NCBI RefSeq assembly: GCF_014651835.1
Contig: NZ_BMXQ01000001.1
Span: 1,116,001 to 1,180,000, forward strand
From: Pigmentiphaga litoralis
GTDB lineage: Bacteria > Pseudomonadota > Gammaproteobacteria > Burkholderiales > Burkholderiaceae_B
DNA length: 64,000 nucleotides
Reading direction: 5' to 3'
The notes under the pieces are model-generated. The model was given only the letters and a program-made list of their open reading frames with translations, was not told the DNA's origin and did not search any database. The position numbers and the translations under genes were made by a program. Positions 9,484 through 18,333 of this stretch are shown here, piece after piece; the first letter of the stretch is position 1; each line of letters opens with the position of its first letter.

Positions 9484-10677
9484 GTGCCTGCCTCCCCTTC
9501 CCTCGTCCTTGTCGTGCCCGGCGCCTTGCCGCCCGGCCCGATCGCTTCCGAACTCGCCAAGCAACTGTCGGCCACGCCTTCGCCCGCCCCCACGCTGTTG
9601 AAGTGGCTGCGGACGGCGCCTGCAACAGTCGGCGAGCCGCCCGTTGCCGATCCCAAAGCCACACCGTCCGAAGCCTGGTGGCTGCATCGTGCCGGTTTCC
9701 AGCCGCCGGCTGGTCCGGCGGAGCGCGCCAACACAGCACCATCGACAGGCAAGACGGACCAACGCCCGAGCCCGGACCAGGCCGGCGCAGCCGAGGCACC
9801 TGGCGCGCCCACCCCACCCACTGCGCCACTCGGTTCCGGCCTGGCCGCCCTTCTGGCCCCGGACGCGCAGGGCGACGCCCCCATCTGGATTGCCGACCTG
9901 GCGCACATCCAGGTCGGGCGCGACGGCCTTGTCTTGACCGACACGAATTCGCTGGACATCACTGCGGAGGAGTCCCGCGCACTGCTCGCCACCGTCCAGC
10001 CCTTGTTCGAGACCGACGGCTTTACCGTCACCTATCTGAACCCGCGCCGCTGGCAGGTGACCCTGCCCGATGGCCTGACGCCCTATGCGGCGACGCCATC
10101 GGCCGTCATGGGCGGCGACCTGAACGACTACTGGCCCAAGGGGCTGCCGGCGCGACCCTGGCGGCGTCTGGCCAACGACATCCAGATGAGCTGGCACGAA
10201 CACCCGGTCAACGAGGCCCGTGAAGAACGGGGCGAACCTGCCGTGAATGGCCTGTGGCTGCATGGCGGTGCGCCCGCGTGGACGCCTGGCTGGCGCGGCA
10301 CGCCGCCGCGCCACCTGATCGGCGATCCGCCCTGGCTGCAAGGCCTGGCCGAACGCGCGAAGATTGCCTGGAGCGGCAGCAGCACCCCCGCCTCGCAGGT
10401 GCGGACCGATACGGCTGTCCTGCTTGACGCGCTGGAATTGCCCTGTCGCGCGCAGGCCTGGGGCGACTGGCTGGCGGCGCTGACGCGCCTTGACACGGAC
10501 TGGTTCGCCCCGCTCGATGCCGCCTTGCTCGATGGTGATCTATCGGCGATCGACCTTGTATTTCCGGATCGCGAGCGCACTGTCACCCTACGTCTGACGG
10601 CGCGCGCGAAAGCGCTGCGCTGGCTTCCTCAACCCAAACAAGACTGGACCCGCTGGTGGCTGCACCCCGAATCCTGA
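9484..10677 (+). CDS. RpfE-type conserved protein upstream of recJ (function unknown)
   Basis: A soluble protein of about 397 residues starting at GTG 9484. An upstream ATG in the same frame at 9409 exists, but the sequence resembling a mature start is PASPSLVLVVPGALPPGP right after the GTG. A TACAAT -10-like element ends 6 nt before the GTG, so translation may be leaderless. The interior carries a Pro/Ala-rich linker (residues about 75-120), then a conserved-looking C-terminal half with many Trp residues. Its place directly before recJ, overlapping it by 22 nt, matches the protein called regulatory protein RpfE type in Xanthomonas and betaproteobacteria. This assignment rests on context and general resemblance, and the biochemical role is unknown. 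Some annotations call relatives phosphoglycerate mutase; I see no supporting active-site motif. Confidence 0.7.
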   Translation: MPASPSLVLVVPGALPPGPIASELAKQLSATPSPAPTLLKWLRTAPATVGEPPVADPKATPSEAWWLHRAGFQPPAGPAERANTAPSTGKTDQRPSPDQAGAAEAPGAPTPPTAPLGSGLAALLAPDAQGDAPIWIADLAHIQVGRDGLVLTDTNSLDITAEESRALLATVQPLFETDGFTVTYLNPRRWQVTLPDGLTPYAATPSAVMGGDLNDYWPKGLPARPWRRLANDIQMSWHEHPVNEAREERGEPAVNGLWLHGGAPAWTPGWRGTPPRHLIGDPPWLQGLAERAKIAWSGSSTPASQVRTDTAVLLDALELPCRAQAWGDWLAALTRLDTDWFAPLDAALLDGDLSAIDLVFPDRERTVTLRLTARAKALRWLPQPKQDWTRWWLHPES

Positions 10678-12380
10678 CGCGTCGCGTCGACAGCGGTATC
10701 GCGCAACGCCTGGAACGCTCGGGCATCCATCCGCTGCTGGCCCGTTTGTGGGCCGCGCGGGGCGTGGCAGAACCTGCTGAAACCCGTGGCGAATGGACGT
10801 CCATGCTGGCGCCGCACGGCTTGACGCACGCGTCTCGCGCCGCGGAATTGCTGGCCGACGCCATCCGTGACCGCAAGCGCCTGCTGATCGTCGCCGACTA
10901 CGATTGTGACGGCGCGACCGCGTGCGCGGTGGGCATCCGCGGCCTGCGCAGCATGGGCGCGGATGTCGATTTCCTGGTGCCGAACCGCTTCGAAACCGGC
11001 TACGGCCTGTCGCCTGCCGTGGTCGATCTGGCGGTGAAGCATCCCAGGATGGGCAAGCCGGACATCATCGTCACGGTCGACAACGGCATCGCGAGCATCG
11101 ACGGCGTGGCCGCGGCCAAGGCGGTCGGCATCGACGTGATCGTCACCGATCACCACTTGCCGGGCGACGTGCTGCCGGACGCCCTGGCCATCGTCAACCC
11201 GAACCAGCCGGGCTGCGGCTTCCCGTCCAAGAACCTGGCGGGGGTCGGCGTCATCTTCTATCTGATGCTGGCCTTGCGGGCCGAGCTGCGCAAGCGCGGC
11301 GTCTACCCGGCCGACGGCGGCCCGCGCCTGAACACCCTGGTCGACCTGGTTGCCCTGGGCACCGTCGCCGACGTGGTCAAGCTCGATGCCAATAACCGCC
11401 TGCTGGTTGCACAAGGTTTGCAGCGGATCCGCAAGGGCCTGATGCAGCCTGGCGTGCAAGCGCTGTTCGTCGTGGCGTCGCGGGCGCCGCGCGAGGCCAG
11501 TACCTTCGACATGGGCTTTGCGCTGGGCCCGCGGATCAACGCAGCCGGCCGCCTGGCGGACATGAGCCTGGGCATCCGCTGCCTGATCACCGATGACGAA
11601 GACGAGGCCCTGCAACTGGCGCGCCAGCTGGACACCATCAACCGCGAACGCCGCGATATCGAGGCCACCATGCGCGACCAGGCGCTGCTGGCGGTGGAAA
11701 GCCTGACCGCGTCGATGAACGCGAGCGTGTGCGTGTTCGACGCCGGCTGGCACCAGGGCGTGGTCGGCCTGGTCGCGTCGAAACTGAAAGACAAATTCTG
11801 GTGTCCGACGATTGCATTCGCGCCGGCCGGTGACGGCGAATTGCGCGGCTCGGGCCGCTCGGTGCCCGACGTGCACCTGCGCGACGTGCTGGACCTCGTG
11901 TCCAAGCGCTATCCGCAACTGATCCGCAAGTTTGGCGGTCACGCGATGGCCGCCGGCCTGACGCTGCACGAGTCGGATTTTCCGGTGTTTGCCTCGGCCT
12001 TCGACGCAGCCGTGCGTGAACTGAGCGGCCGCAGCCAGTTCGAACCGGCGCTGGAAACGGACGGCTCGCTCGATACCTGTTATGCCAACACCGAAATGGC
12101 CACGCTGCTGGACCAGCAGGTGTGGGGCTCAGGCTTTCCGGCCCCGGTGTTCGTGGACACCTTCACGGTACGCAACCAGCGCATCGTGGGCGAAAAGCAT
12201 TTGAAGCTGGCCCTGGAACGCGGCAGCCAGCGCTTCGATGGCATCTGGTTCGGACGGGCCGATTCGCTCCCGGCGGCGGTCGATGTGGCCTACCGCCTGG
12301 GACTCAACAACTGGAACGGCATGGTGGCAGTGCAACTGCTTGTCGAACATGCCGAGCCCGCGCGGCGCAACGAGCGCTAA
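10656..12380 (+). CDS. recJ: Single-stranded-DNA-specific exonuclease RecJ
   Basis: A 5'-3' single-strand DNA exonuclease used in recombination and mismatch/base excision repair. At 574 residues it is the usual length. The DHH phosphoesterase motifs are present: VADYDCDGAT (about 76-85), VTVDNG, and TDHHLPG (about 164). The DHHA1 motif GGHAMAAG is near 428. The start is a GTG at 10656 inside the end of the preceding gene, so the two are coupled. prfB follows 38 nt later. Confidence 0.95.
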   Translation: MAAPRILTRRVDSGIAQRLERSGIHPLLARLWAARGVAEPAETRGEWTSMLAPHGLTHASRAAELLADAIRDRKRLLIVADYDCDGATACAVGIRGLRSMGADVDFLVPNRFETGYGLSPAVVDLAVKHPRMGKPDIIVTVDNGIASIDGVAAAKAVGIDVIVTDHHLPGDVLPDALAIVNPNQPGCGFPSKNLAGVGVIFYLMLALRAELRKRGVYPADGGPRLNTLVDLVALGTVADVVKLDANNRLLVAQGLQRIRKGLMQPGVQALFVVASRAPREASTFDMGFALGPRINAAGRLADMSLGIRCLITDDEDEALQLARQLDTINRERRDIEATMRDQALLAVESLTASMNASVCVFDAGWHQGVVGLVASKLKDKFWCPTIAFAPAGDGELRGSGRSVPDVHLRDVLDLVSKRYPQLIRKFGGHAMAAGLTLHESDFPVFASAFDAAVRELSGRSQFEPALETDGSLDTCYANTEMATLLDQQVWGSGFPAPVFVDTFTVRNQRIVGEKHLKLALERGSQRFDGIWFGRADSLPAAVDVAYRLGLNNWNGMVAVQLLVEHAEPARRNER

Positions 12381-12418
12381 AATGCGAAGTTACGCCGAAA
12401 TAATTGCATAGGAAGACC

Positions 12419-13523
12419 ATGGAAGCAGAACGCCTGAACCAGCTCGAAGCTCGACTGCAGGACCTGAGTGCGCGCACTCAGGATCTTCGGAGGTATCTTT
12501 GACTACGATGTCAAAGATGAACGCCTGCACGTTGTAAACGCTGAACTGGAAAGCGCGGAAGTCTGGAACGACCCCAAGCACGCCCAGGAACTGGGCCGCG
12601 AAAAGAAGTCCCTCGAAACCATCGTTGACACGATTCGTGAACTGACAACCGGCCTGGCCGACGCCAGCGAACTGTTCGAGATGGCCCGCGGCGATGACGA
12701 CTTCGACACGCTGGCGTCGGTCGAGTCCGACACCGCTGCGCTGCAAGCCAAGGTGGAAGGGCTTGAATTCCGCCGCATGTTCAACAATCCGGCCGATCCG
12801 CTCAACTGCTTCGTCGACATCCAGTCAGGCGCCGGCGGCACCGAAGCGCAGGACTGGGCGTCCATCCTGCTGCGCCAGTACCTCAAGTACGCCGAGCGCA
12901 AGGGCTTCAAGACCGAGGTCATGGAAGAGTCCGAAGGCGAAGTCGCCGGGATCAAGTCCGCCACCATCAAGATGGAAGGCGAGTACGCGTTCGGCTACCT
13001 GCGCACCGAAACCGGCGTGCACCGCCTGGTCCGCAAGAGCCCCTTCGACTCGTCGGGCGGCCGCCACACGTCGTTCGCCAGCGTATTCGTGTATCCGGAA
13101 ATCGACGATTCCTTCGAGATCGAAGTGAATCCGGCTGACCTGCGTGTCGATACCTTCCGTGCCTCGGGCGCGGGCGGTCAGCACATCAACAAGACCGACT
13201 CGGCGGTGCGGATGACGCATATCCCCACCGGCATCGTCGTGCAGTGCCAGAGCGACCGGTCGCAACACCGCAACCGCGCCGAAGCCATGCAGATGTTGAA
13301 GTCGCGCCTGTTCGAACTCGAAATGCGCAAGCGCATGGCCGAGCAGCAGAAGCTCGAAGATTCCAAGACCGACGTGGGTTGGGGTCACCAGATCCGTTCG
13401 TATGTGCTGGACCAGAGCCGGATCAAGGACCTGCGCACGAACGTCGAAATCTCGAACACGCAGAAGGTGCTCGACGGGGATCTGGATCCTTTCATCCAGG
13501 CCAGCCTGAAGCACGGCGTGTGA
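12419..13523 (+). CDS. prfB: Peptide chain release factor 2, with programmed +1 frameshift
   Basis: Release factor 2 ends translation at UGA and UAA. The gene is read as join(12419..12499, 12501..13523): after codon 27 (CTT) an in-frame TGA at 12500-12502 is bypassed by a +1 shift into GAC, giving a 367-residue protein. An internal GGAGG at 12489-12493 lies just upstream, as in E. coli. Evidence for RF2 is the SPF anticodon-like tripeptide ([12 protein letters not shown]) and the catalytic GGQ ([10 protein letters not shown]). The shift makes expression fall when RF2 is abundant. A ribosome site AGGAAG precedes the ATG at 12419. The SDR gene follows after 20 nt. Confidence 0.97.
12489..12503 (+). 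promoter_or_regulatory. prfB: prfB autoregulatory +1 frameshift site
   Basis: GGAGGTATCTTTGAC contains the internal Shine-Dalgarno-like GGAGG, the slippery CTT and the stop TGA followed by C. It has the same architecture as the well-studied E. coli prfB signal, with a 3-nt gap between GGAGG and the slippery codon. Confidence 0.95.
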
Positions 13524-13543
13524 GGACCGCGAACTACGGTGCC

Positions 13544-14293
13544 ATGGGCGGCACCTTCGTCATCCTGACCGGCGCCTCGCGGGGCCTTGGCGCCGCGCTG
13601 GCGCTGGCCCTGTGCCGCCCCGGCACCCACCTTGCCACGCTCTCGCGCCACAAGCACACCAAGCTCGACGCGCATGCGGCGACCCGCGGCACCGTGGTCC
13701 AGCAGCATCCGGCCGACCTGACCGATGCCGGCGAGACCACCCGCGTCATTGACCGGCTGTTTGCCACAATGCCGCGTCATGCCGACCGTTACTGCCTGAT
13801 CAACAACGCCGGCACGGTCGATCCGATCGGTCCGTCGGGCACCCTGCGCCCGGACGATATCACCCAGGCGCTGGCGCTCAATGTGGCGGCGCCCATGCTG
13901 CTGACGTCGCGCTTCATTGCCGCGACCGCCGGCTGGGGCGCCGACCGCCGTGTGCTGAACATTTCGTCGGGCGCCGGCCGCAAGCCGATGGCCGGCTGGA
14001 GTGTCTACTGTTCGACCAAGGCCGCCATCGACATGTACACACGCAGCGTCAAGCTCGAACAGGGCGACGCTGGCGTGCGCATCGTGTCACTGGCGCCTGG
14101 CGTGATCGACACCCCCATGCAGGCGCGAATCCGCGACAGCCAGCCCGAGGCTTTCCCCGCGCTCGACACTTTCAAGGCGATGCATGCCACTGGCCAGTTG
14201 TCGTCGCCCGACGACGTGGCCGCCCGCATCGTCGCCTACCTGGAACGCGACGACTTCGGCCAGACCGAGATCGACGACATCCGCAATTACTGA
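13544..14293 (+). CDS. Short-chain dehydrogenase/reductase
   Basis: A 249-residue classical SDR with the NAD(P)-binding TGASRGLG at residues about 8-15, NNAG near 88, and the catalytic Ser (NISSGAG) and Tyr-x3-Lys (YCSTK) near 145-160. Its general form resembles sepiapterin-reductase/YueD-like SDRs, but the substrate cannot be read from sequence. The ATG at 13544 is taken because similarity starts there; the frame is open further upstream only through overlap with prfB. It lies between prfB and lysS, which are often direct neighbours, with 20-nt and 12-nt gaps, so it is part of the same operon. Confidence 0.88.
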   Translation: MGGTFVILTGASRGLGAALALALCRPGTHLATLSRHKHTKLDAHAATRGTVVQQHPADLTDAGETTRVIDRLFATMPRHADRYCLINNAGTVDPIGPSGTLRPDDITQALALNVAAPMLLTSRFIAATAGWGADRRVLNISSGAGRKPMAGWSVYCSTKAAIDMYTRSVKLEQGDAGVRIVSLAPGVIDTPMQARIRDSQPEAFPALDTFKAMHATGQLSSPDDVAARIVAYLERDDFGQTEIDDIRNY

Positions 14294-14305
14294 CTCAAGC
14301 CCACC

Positions 14306-15835
14306 ATGACCGATACCCGGCCAACCGCCCCCGAGCCCGTCCCCCAGGACGAAAACCAGATCGTCGCGGAACGGCGCGCCAAGCTCGCGCGCCTGCGTGA
14401 AGCGGGCCCCGCCTTCCCGAACGACTTCGTTCCTGCCGACCGTGCCGCGCCGCTGCACGCTGCCTATGACGACAAGGACAAGGAAGCGCTGGAAGCGCTT
14501 GCCGTGACCGCCAGCGTTGCCGGCCGCCTGATGCTCAAGCGCGTCATGGGCAAGGCCAGCTTCATCACGCTGCAGGACGCCACCGGCCGCATCCAGATCT
14601 ACCTGAGCAAGGAAAGCGTCGGCCCCGAGGTCTATGACGCCTTCAAACACTGGGATATTGGCGACATCGTGGCCGTGCGCGGCAACGTCTTCAAGACAAA
14701 CAAGGGCGAGCTGTCGATCCACGCCGTCGAACTGCGCCTGCTGACCAAGTCGCTGCGCCCGCTGCCGGACAAGTTCCACGGCATCGCCGACCAGGAAATG
14801 CGCTATCGCCAGCGTTATGTCGACCTGATCATGACCGAGTCCACCCGCGCGACCTTCATCGGCCGCAGCAAGGTCGTGGCCTCGATTCGCAAGTACATGA
14901 TCGATACCGGCTTTCTGGAAGTCGAAACGCCCATGCTGCACGCCATTCCTGGCGGCGCATCGGCCAAGCCCTTCACCACGCATCACAATGCGCTGGACAT
15001 GGAAATGTTCTTGCGCATCGCGCCCGAGCTGTACCTGAAGCGGCTGATCGTGGGTGGTTTCGAGCGCGTGTTCGAACTGAACCGCAACTTCCGCAACGAA
15101 GGCGTCAGCCCGCGGCATAACCCTGAATTCACGATGATGGAGTTCTACGCGGCCTACGGAAACTACACGTGGCTGATGGACTTTACCGAAGGCCTGCTGC
15201 GGCAGGTCGCCATCGACGTGACCGGCAGTGCGACCCTGATGTACCAGGGCCGCGAGATCGACCTGGCCCAGCCCTTCGATCGCCTGACGATCACCGGCGC
15301 GATCCAGAAGTACGCCGAAGGTTATACCGACGAACAGCTGGCCGACGAAGCCTTCCTGCGCGCCGAACTGAAAAAGCTGGGTGCCCATGTCGAAGGCCCG
15401 CAGCTGGCCCGTGCCGGCATTGGCGCGCTGCAACTGGCGCTGTTCGAGGAAACCGCCGAATCCAAGCTGTGGAGCCCGACCTACATCATCGACTATCCGG
15501 TCGAAGTTTCGCCGCTGGCACGCGGATCGGACGACCGCCCGGGCGTCACGGAACGCTTCGAGCTGTTCATGATGGGCCGCGAGATCGGCAATGGCTTTTC
15601 GGAGCTGAACGACGCCGAAGACCAGGCCGATCGTTTCCGCAAGCAAGTCGAAGCCAAGGATGCGGGTGACGAAGAAGCCATGTACTTCGACGCTGACTAT
15701 ATCCGCGCCCTGGAATACGGCATGCCCCCCACCGCAGGCTGCGGCATTGGCATCGACCGCCTGGTCATGCTGATCACCGACAGCGCCAGCATCCGCGACG
15801 TGATCCTCTTCCCGCACATGCGCCGCGAAGACTGA
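14306..15835 (+). CDS. lysS: Lysyl-tRNA synthetase, class II
   Basis: Charges tRNA-Lys with lysine in the cytoplasm. The 509 residues match the class II LysRS: an N-terminal OB-fold anticodon-binding domain (about 60-160; [17 protein letters not shown]), then the catalytic domain with motif 2 ([15 protein letters not shown], about 260) and motif 3 ([12 protein letters not shown], about 480). It is the last gene of the recJ-prfB-SDR-lysS run and is closed by the terminator at 15890. Confidence 0.97.
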   Translation: MTDTRPTAPEPVPQDENQIVAERRAKLARLREAGPAFPNDFVPADRAAPLHAAYDDKDKEALEALAVTASVAGRLMLKRVMGKASFITLQDATGRIQIYLSKESVGPEVYDAFKHWDIGDIVAVRGNVFKTNKGELSIHAVELRLLTKSLRPLPDKFHGIADQEMRYRQRYVDLIMTESTRATFIGRSKVVASIRKYMIDTGFLEVETPMLHAIPGGASAKPFTTHHNALDMEMFLRIAPELYLKRLIVGGFERVFELNRNFRNEGVSPRHNPEFTMMEFYAAYGNYTWLMDFTEGLLRQVAIDVTGSATLMYQGREIDLAQPFDRLTITGAIQKYAEGYTDEQLADEAFLRAELKKLGAHVEGPQLARAGIGALQLALFEETAESKLWSPTYIIDYPVEVSPLARGSDDRPGVTERFELFMMGREIGNGFSELNDAEDQADRFRKQVEAKDAGDEEAMYFDADYIRALEYGMPPTAGCGIGIDRLVMLITDSASIRDVILFPHMRRED

Positions 15836-15889
15836 CGGCCGTCATGCCGGACGGCGGCAGGTGACTGCCGCCCATGGACGCGCAAAACA

Positions 15890-15926
15890 AAAGGGGTGTC
15901 AGCGTTTGCAGGCTGACACCCCCTTT
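15890..15926. terminator. Bidirectional terminator between lysS and the TonB-receptor-like gene
   Basis: Arms AAAGGGGTGTCAGC and GCTGACACCCCCTTT around an 8-nt loop, with A and T runs at the two ends, lie between the convergent gene ends. Confidence 0.88.
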
Positions 15927-15961
15927 GTCATGGCATAGCTATCGTTGCGAACGCCCCCCGT

Positions 15962-17638
15962 TCACGGCCACGGCATCTGGTAATTCACGATGGCCGACAC
16001 CGACCGCCCCGCCCCCACCGAACAACTGTCGGTGTAGCAGTAGGCCACGTACCCCTTGTCCAGCAGGTTGCTGGCGCTGGCCCGGAACTGCAGGCCCTTC
16101 AGCTCGGAATACAGCCGCCCGAAGTCGTAGTTCACCCCCGCATCGACCAGCATGTACGACGGCGCGATGTCGCTCGATCCACCCGCGTAGCCGTAGCTGG
16201 CGCCCGTGTGCCCTACCCGGCCGTCCATGGACAGGCCCGCAAAGCTGCCGCGTTCCACGGCATATTTCGCCCGCACCGACACCTGCTGCTCGCTCACCGT
16301 CGGAAAACGGTTGGCCAGCATGCTGCGGTACGCGTCGTCGGACGTGTTCATGACGGACGAATTGGTGACCATGTAGGCCGCCACCACGCGCAAGTTCGGC
16401 AAGGGTTGCAGCTTGCTTTCGACGGCGGCGCCGCGCACCCGCAATTCTGCCCACGCCTGGCAGCCGGCCAGACCACACCCCCCGCCTGTGTCGGTGGTCT
16501 GGGAGTTGTTCTGGATCTGATTGAAGGCCGACAGCGTCGTCACCTTCCCAAAGATGTCCGGCACATACCGAACGCCGGTTTCATACTGCTGGCTGGCGGT
16601 GGACGTGAACTCGCTGCCACCGACTGGCGCATAGGTGTTCGAGTAGTTCATGTACGGCGCCAGGCCGTTGTCGAACTGGTACTTCAGGCCGATACGACCG
16701 CTGACGGTCTCGTTATTCAGCAGCGTGGCGTCGGACGTGTTCGCGCCCAGATCGATGGTCCGGTTGGTCAGTTGATCGCGGCGGCCCACCAGCGACATGG
16801 TCCATTTGTCCAACGTGACCTGGTCCTGCACGAACAATCCCAGCTGGCGCTTTTCGGCATAGGCCTGGGCCACGGCGCGCGGGCCGCCCACCGCAGCGCC
16901 GTAGGCCGGGTCGAAGATATCCAATGAAGGCGCGAGCGCCACACGGGTCTCGTAGATGTCGCGCGCCTTCAGGTAGTCGAAGCCGAATTTGAATTGATGC
17001 TGCAGGCGGACGGTCGTGAACTTCCCCATCGCATGCGTGCCAAGGTTGAAAGTTCCAAGACCGGGCAACAGGCCGTCGTCGGACGCACGCAAGGATTCGG
17101 GCGTCAGGCCATTGCCCTGCTCGGTGCTCGGGCGGCCGTATCTGAGCGACTGCTTGATCGACCAGGTGTCGTCCAGCTTCTGTTCGAACTCGAAATCGGA
17201 CTTGCGCACGTTCGCCGGGCGGCCGTAACGCTGGCTGCCCCAGGCGTCGGCCATGCCCCCGTCGGCATCCGGATTCCACTGGGGCGCAGCCGTGACGGGC
17301 GAGTCCACACCGGGTTCGGTCACGGGAAAAGCCACCGCGGCAGAGGTCGCATCGCGCGTCGCGGCGTCACGCGCAGCGGCGGCGTAGTCAGGCGGCGTGG
17401 CCGCTGTGCTGGTGGCGTAGTAGACCTTGCCCGGCGCACTGGCCTGGCCCGGGCTGGGCGCTTGCGTATGGGCTGTGGCCTGCAAAGAACCGGCTGGCGG
17501 ATCTTCCTTGAGCGAGATCGCCGGCGCGCAGCCGGCCAGGGCCAGGGTCAGGAACAAGGCTGAAGCCGGCGCGATGGCACCTGGGCCCCCTGCGGCTCCG
17601 GGGCGTCGGAGTCGTCTATCCCGCAATCTGAAAGTCAT
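15962..17638 (-). CDS. Plug-less TonB-dependent siderophore-receptor barrel with lipoprotein signal (chimeric or decayed)
   Basis: A 558-residue protein whose C-terminal 430 residues resemble the outer-membrane barrel of FhuA-type siderophore receptors: paired aromatic strand ends, the loop with DTGGGCGLAGC, and the last strands YVAYCYTDSC...GAGRSVSAIVNYQ. The plug domain and TonB box expected in the first 200 residues are absent. Instead the N-terminus has an Arg-rich n-region, a hydrophobic core and a lipobox (LALAGC, Cys at about 37), then about 90 Ala/Pro/Thr-rich residues. Barrel similarity starts abruptly near WGSQRYGRP. An internal deletion or fusion is likely, and a normal transport role is doubtful. 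ATG 17638 is preferred over GTG 17650. It lies downstream of the isc operon on the same strand. Confidence 0.75.
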   Translation of the reverse strand: MTFRLRDRRLRRPGAAGGPGAIAPASALFLTLALAGCAPAISLKEDPPAGSLQATAHTQAPSPGQASAPGKVYYATSTAATPPDYAAAARDAATRDATSAAVAFPVTEPGVDSPVTAAPQWNPDADGGMADAWGSQRYGRPANVRKSDFEFEQKLDDTWSIKQSLRYGRPSTEQGNGLTPESLRASDDGLLPGLGTFNLGTHAMGKFTTVRLQHQFKFGFDYLKARDIYETRVALAPSLDIFDPAYGAAVGGPRAVAQAYAEKRQLGLFVQDQVTLDKWTMSLVGRRDQLTNRTIDLGANTSDATLLNNETVSGRIGLKYQFDNGLAPYMNYSNTYAPVGGSEFTSTASQQYETGVRYVPDIFGKVTTLSAFNQIQNNSQTTDTGGGCGLAGCQAWAELRVRGAAVESKLQPLPNLRVVAAYMVTNSSVMNTSDDAYRSMLANRFPTVSEQQVSVRAKYAVERGSFAGLSMDGRVGHTGASYGYAGGSSDIAPSYMLVDAGVNYDFGRLYSELKGLQFRASASNLLDKGYVAYCYTDSCSVGAGRSVSAIVNYQMPWP

Positions 17639-17727
17639 GGCGCTCCCCACGCGTGTTGACGGTGGACAAGCAGCCCACGCAGTTGAAGCTCAATGACGCT
17701 CCCCCGGCGTGTTGTGACGGGAAAGCG

Positions 17728-17919
17728 CTAGATCTCGTCGATCCAGGCCATCTGGATCGCTTCAAGAATGCCTTCATTGGACCGGGTGGGATCATCGGCA
17801 AAACCCGGAAGTTCCGTGACCCAGCGATGAAGATCGGTAAATCGCACGAACTGCGGCTCGACATCGGGATGCTGCTCGACCAACGCCGCCGCAATCTCGT
17901 AAGTATCGGACCAGCGCAT
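17728..17919 (-). CDS. iscX: Fe-S assembly protein IscX
   Basis: A 63-residue acidic protein (typical length 66) that binds IscS and iron and tunes Fe-S cluster assembly. The start MRWSDTYEIA and the conserved core DPxxxxFTDLHRWV are characteristic. It is the last gene of the isc operon, 1 nt after fdx. Confidence 0.93.
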   Translation of the reverse strand: MRWSDTYEIAAALVEQHPDVEPQFVRFTDLHRWVTELPGFADDPTRSNEGILEAIQMAWIDEI

Positions 17920-17920
17920 G

Positions 17921-18259
17921 TCAGTGGCTTTCGCTCGCGTGGTTGATCGTGTACTTCGGGATCTCGATGGTGAGATCGGCGTCCTGCACGACCGCCTGGC
18001 ACGACAGGCGTGAGGTGGACGTCAGGCCCCACGCCTTGTCGAGCATGTCTTCTTCGCTGTCGGTGGCCTCGGGCAAGGAAGAAAACCCTTCCTTCACGAT
18101 CACGTGGCAGGTGGTGCAGGCGCAGGAAAGCTCACAGGCGTGCTCGAGCTCGATATGGTTGTCGAGAAGCAGGCGGCAGATCGAGACGCCCTGGGGCGCC
18201 TCAAGGACAGCGCCCTGTGGGCAGAGCTGGGGATGCGGAAGCACCGTTAACTTGGGCAT
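17921..18259 (-). CDS. fdx: ISC-type [2Fe-2S] ferredoxin
   Basis: A 112-residue adrenodoxin-type ferredoxin that supplies electrons for cluster assembly on IscU. Cluster ligands are visible as CELSCACTTC, with the fourth Cys in RLSCQAVV about 40 residues on. The ATG at 18259 (MPKLTVLPHP) matches family starts; the open frame continues upstream without support. It lies 74 nt downstream of hscA and 1 nt before iscX. Confidence 0.95.
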   Translation of the reverse strand: MPKLTVLPHPQLCPQGAVLEAPQGVSICRLLLDNHIELEHACELSCACTTCHVIVKEGFSSLPEATDSEEDMLDKAWGLTSTSRLSCQAVVQDADLTIEIPKYTINHASESH

Positions 18260-18333
18260 GATCAAAAAACCTGAAATGGGCAAATCACGTGTGGCCGCGT
18301 CGCCCGAAGGGGCAACGCGATCACGCCGTGGAA

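Noticed and set aside
12468-13523. A prfB start inside the gene at 12468
   Set aside because: The canonical start at 12419 with the frameshift signal fully explains the two frames.
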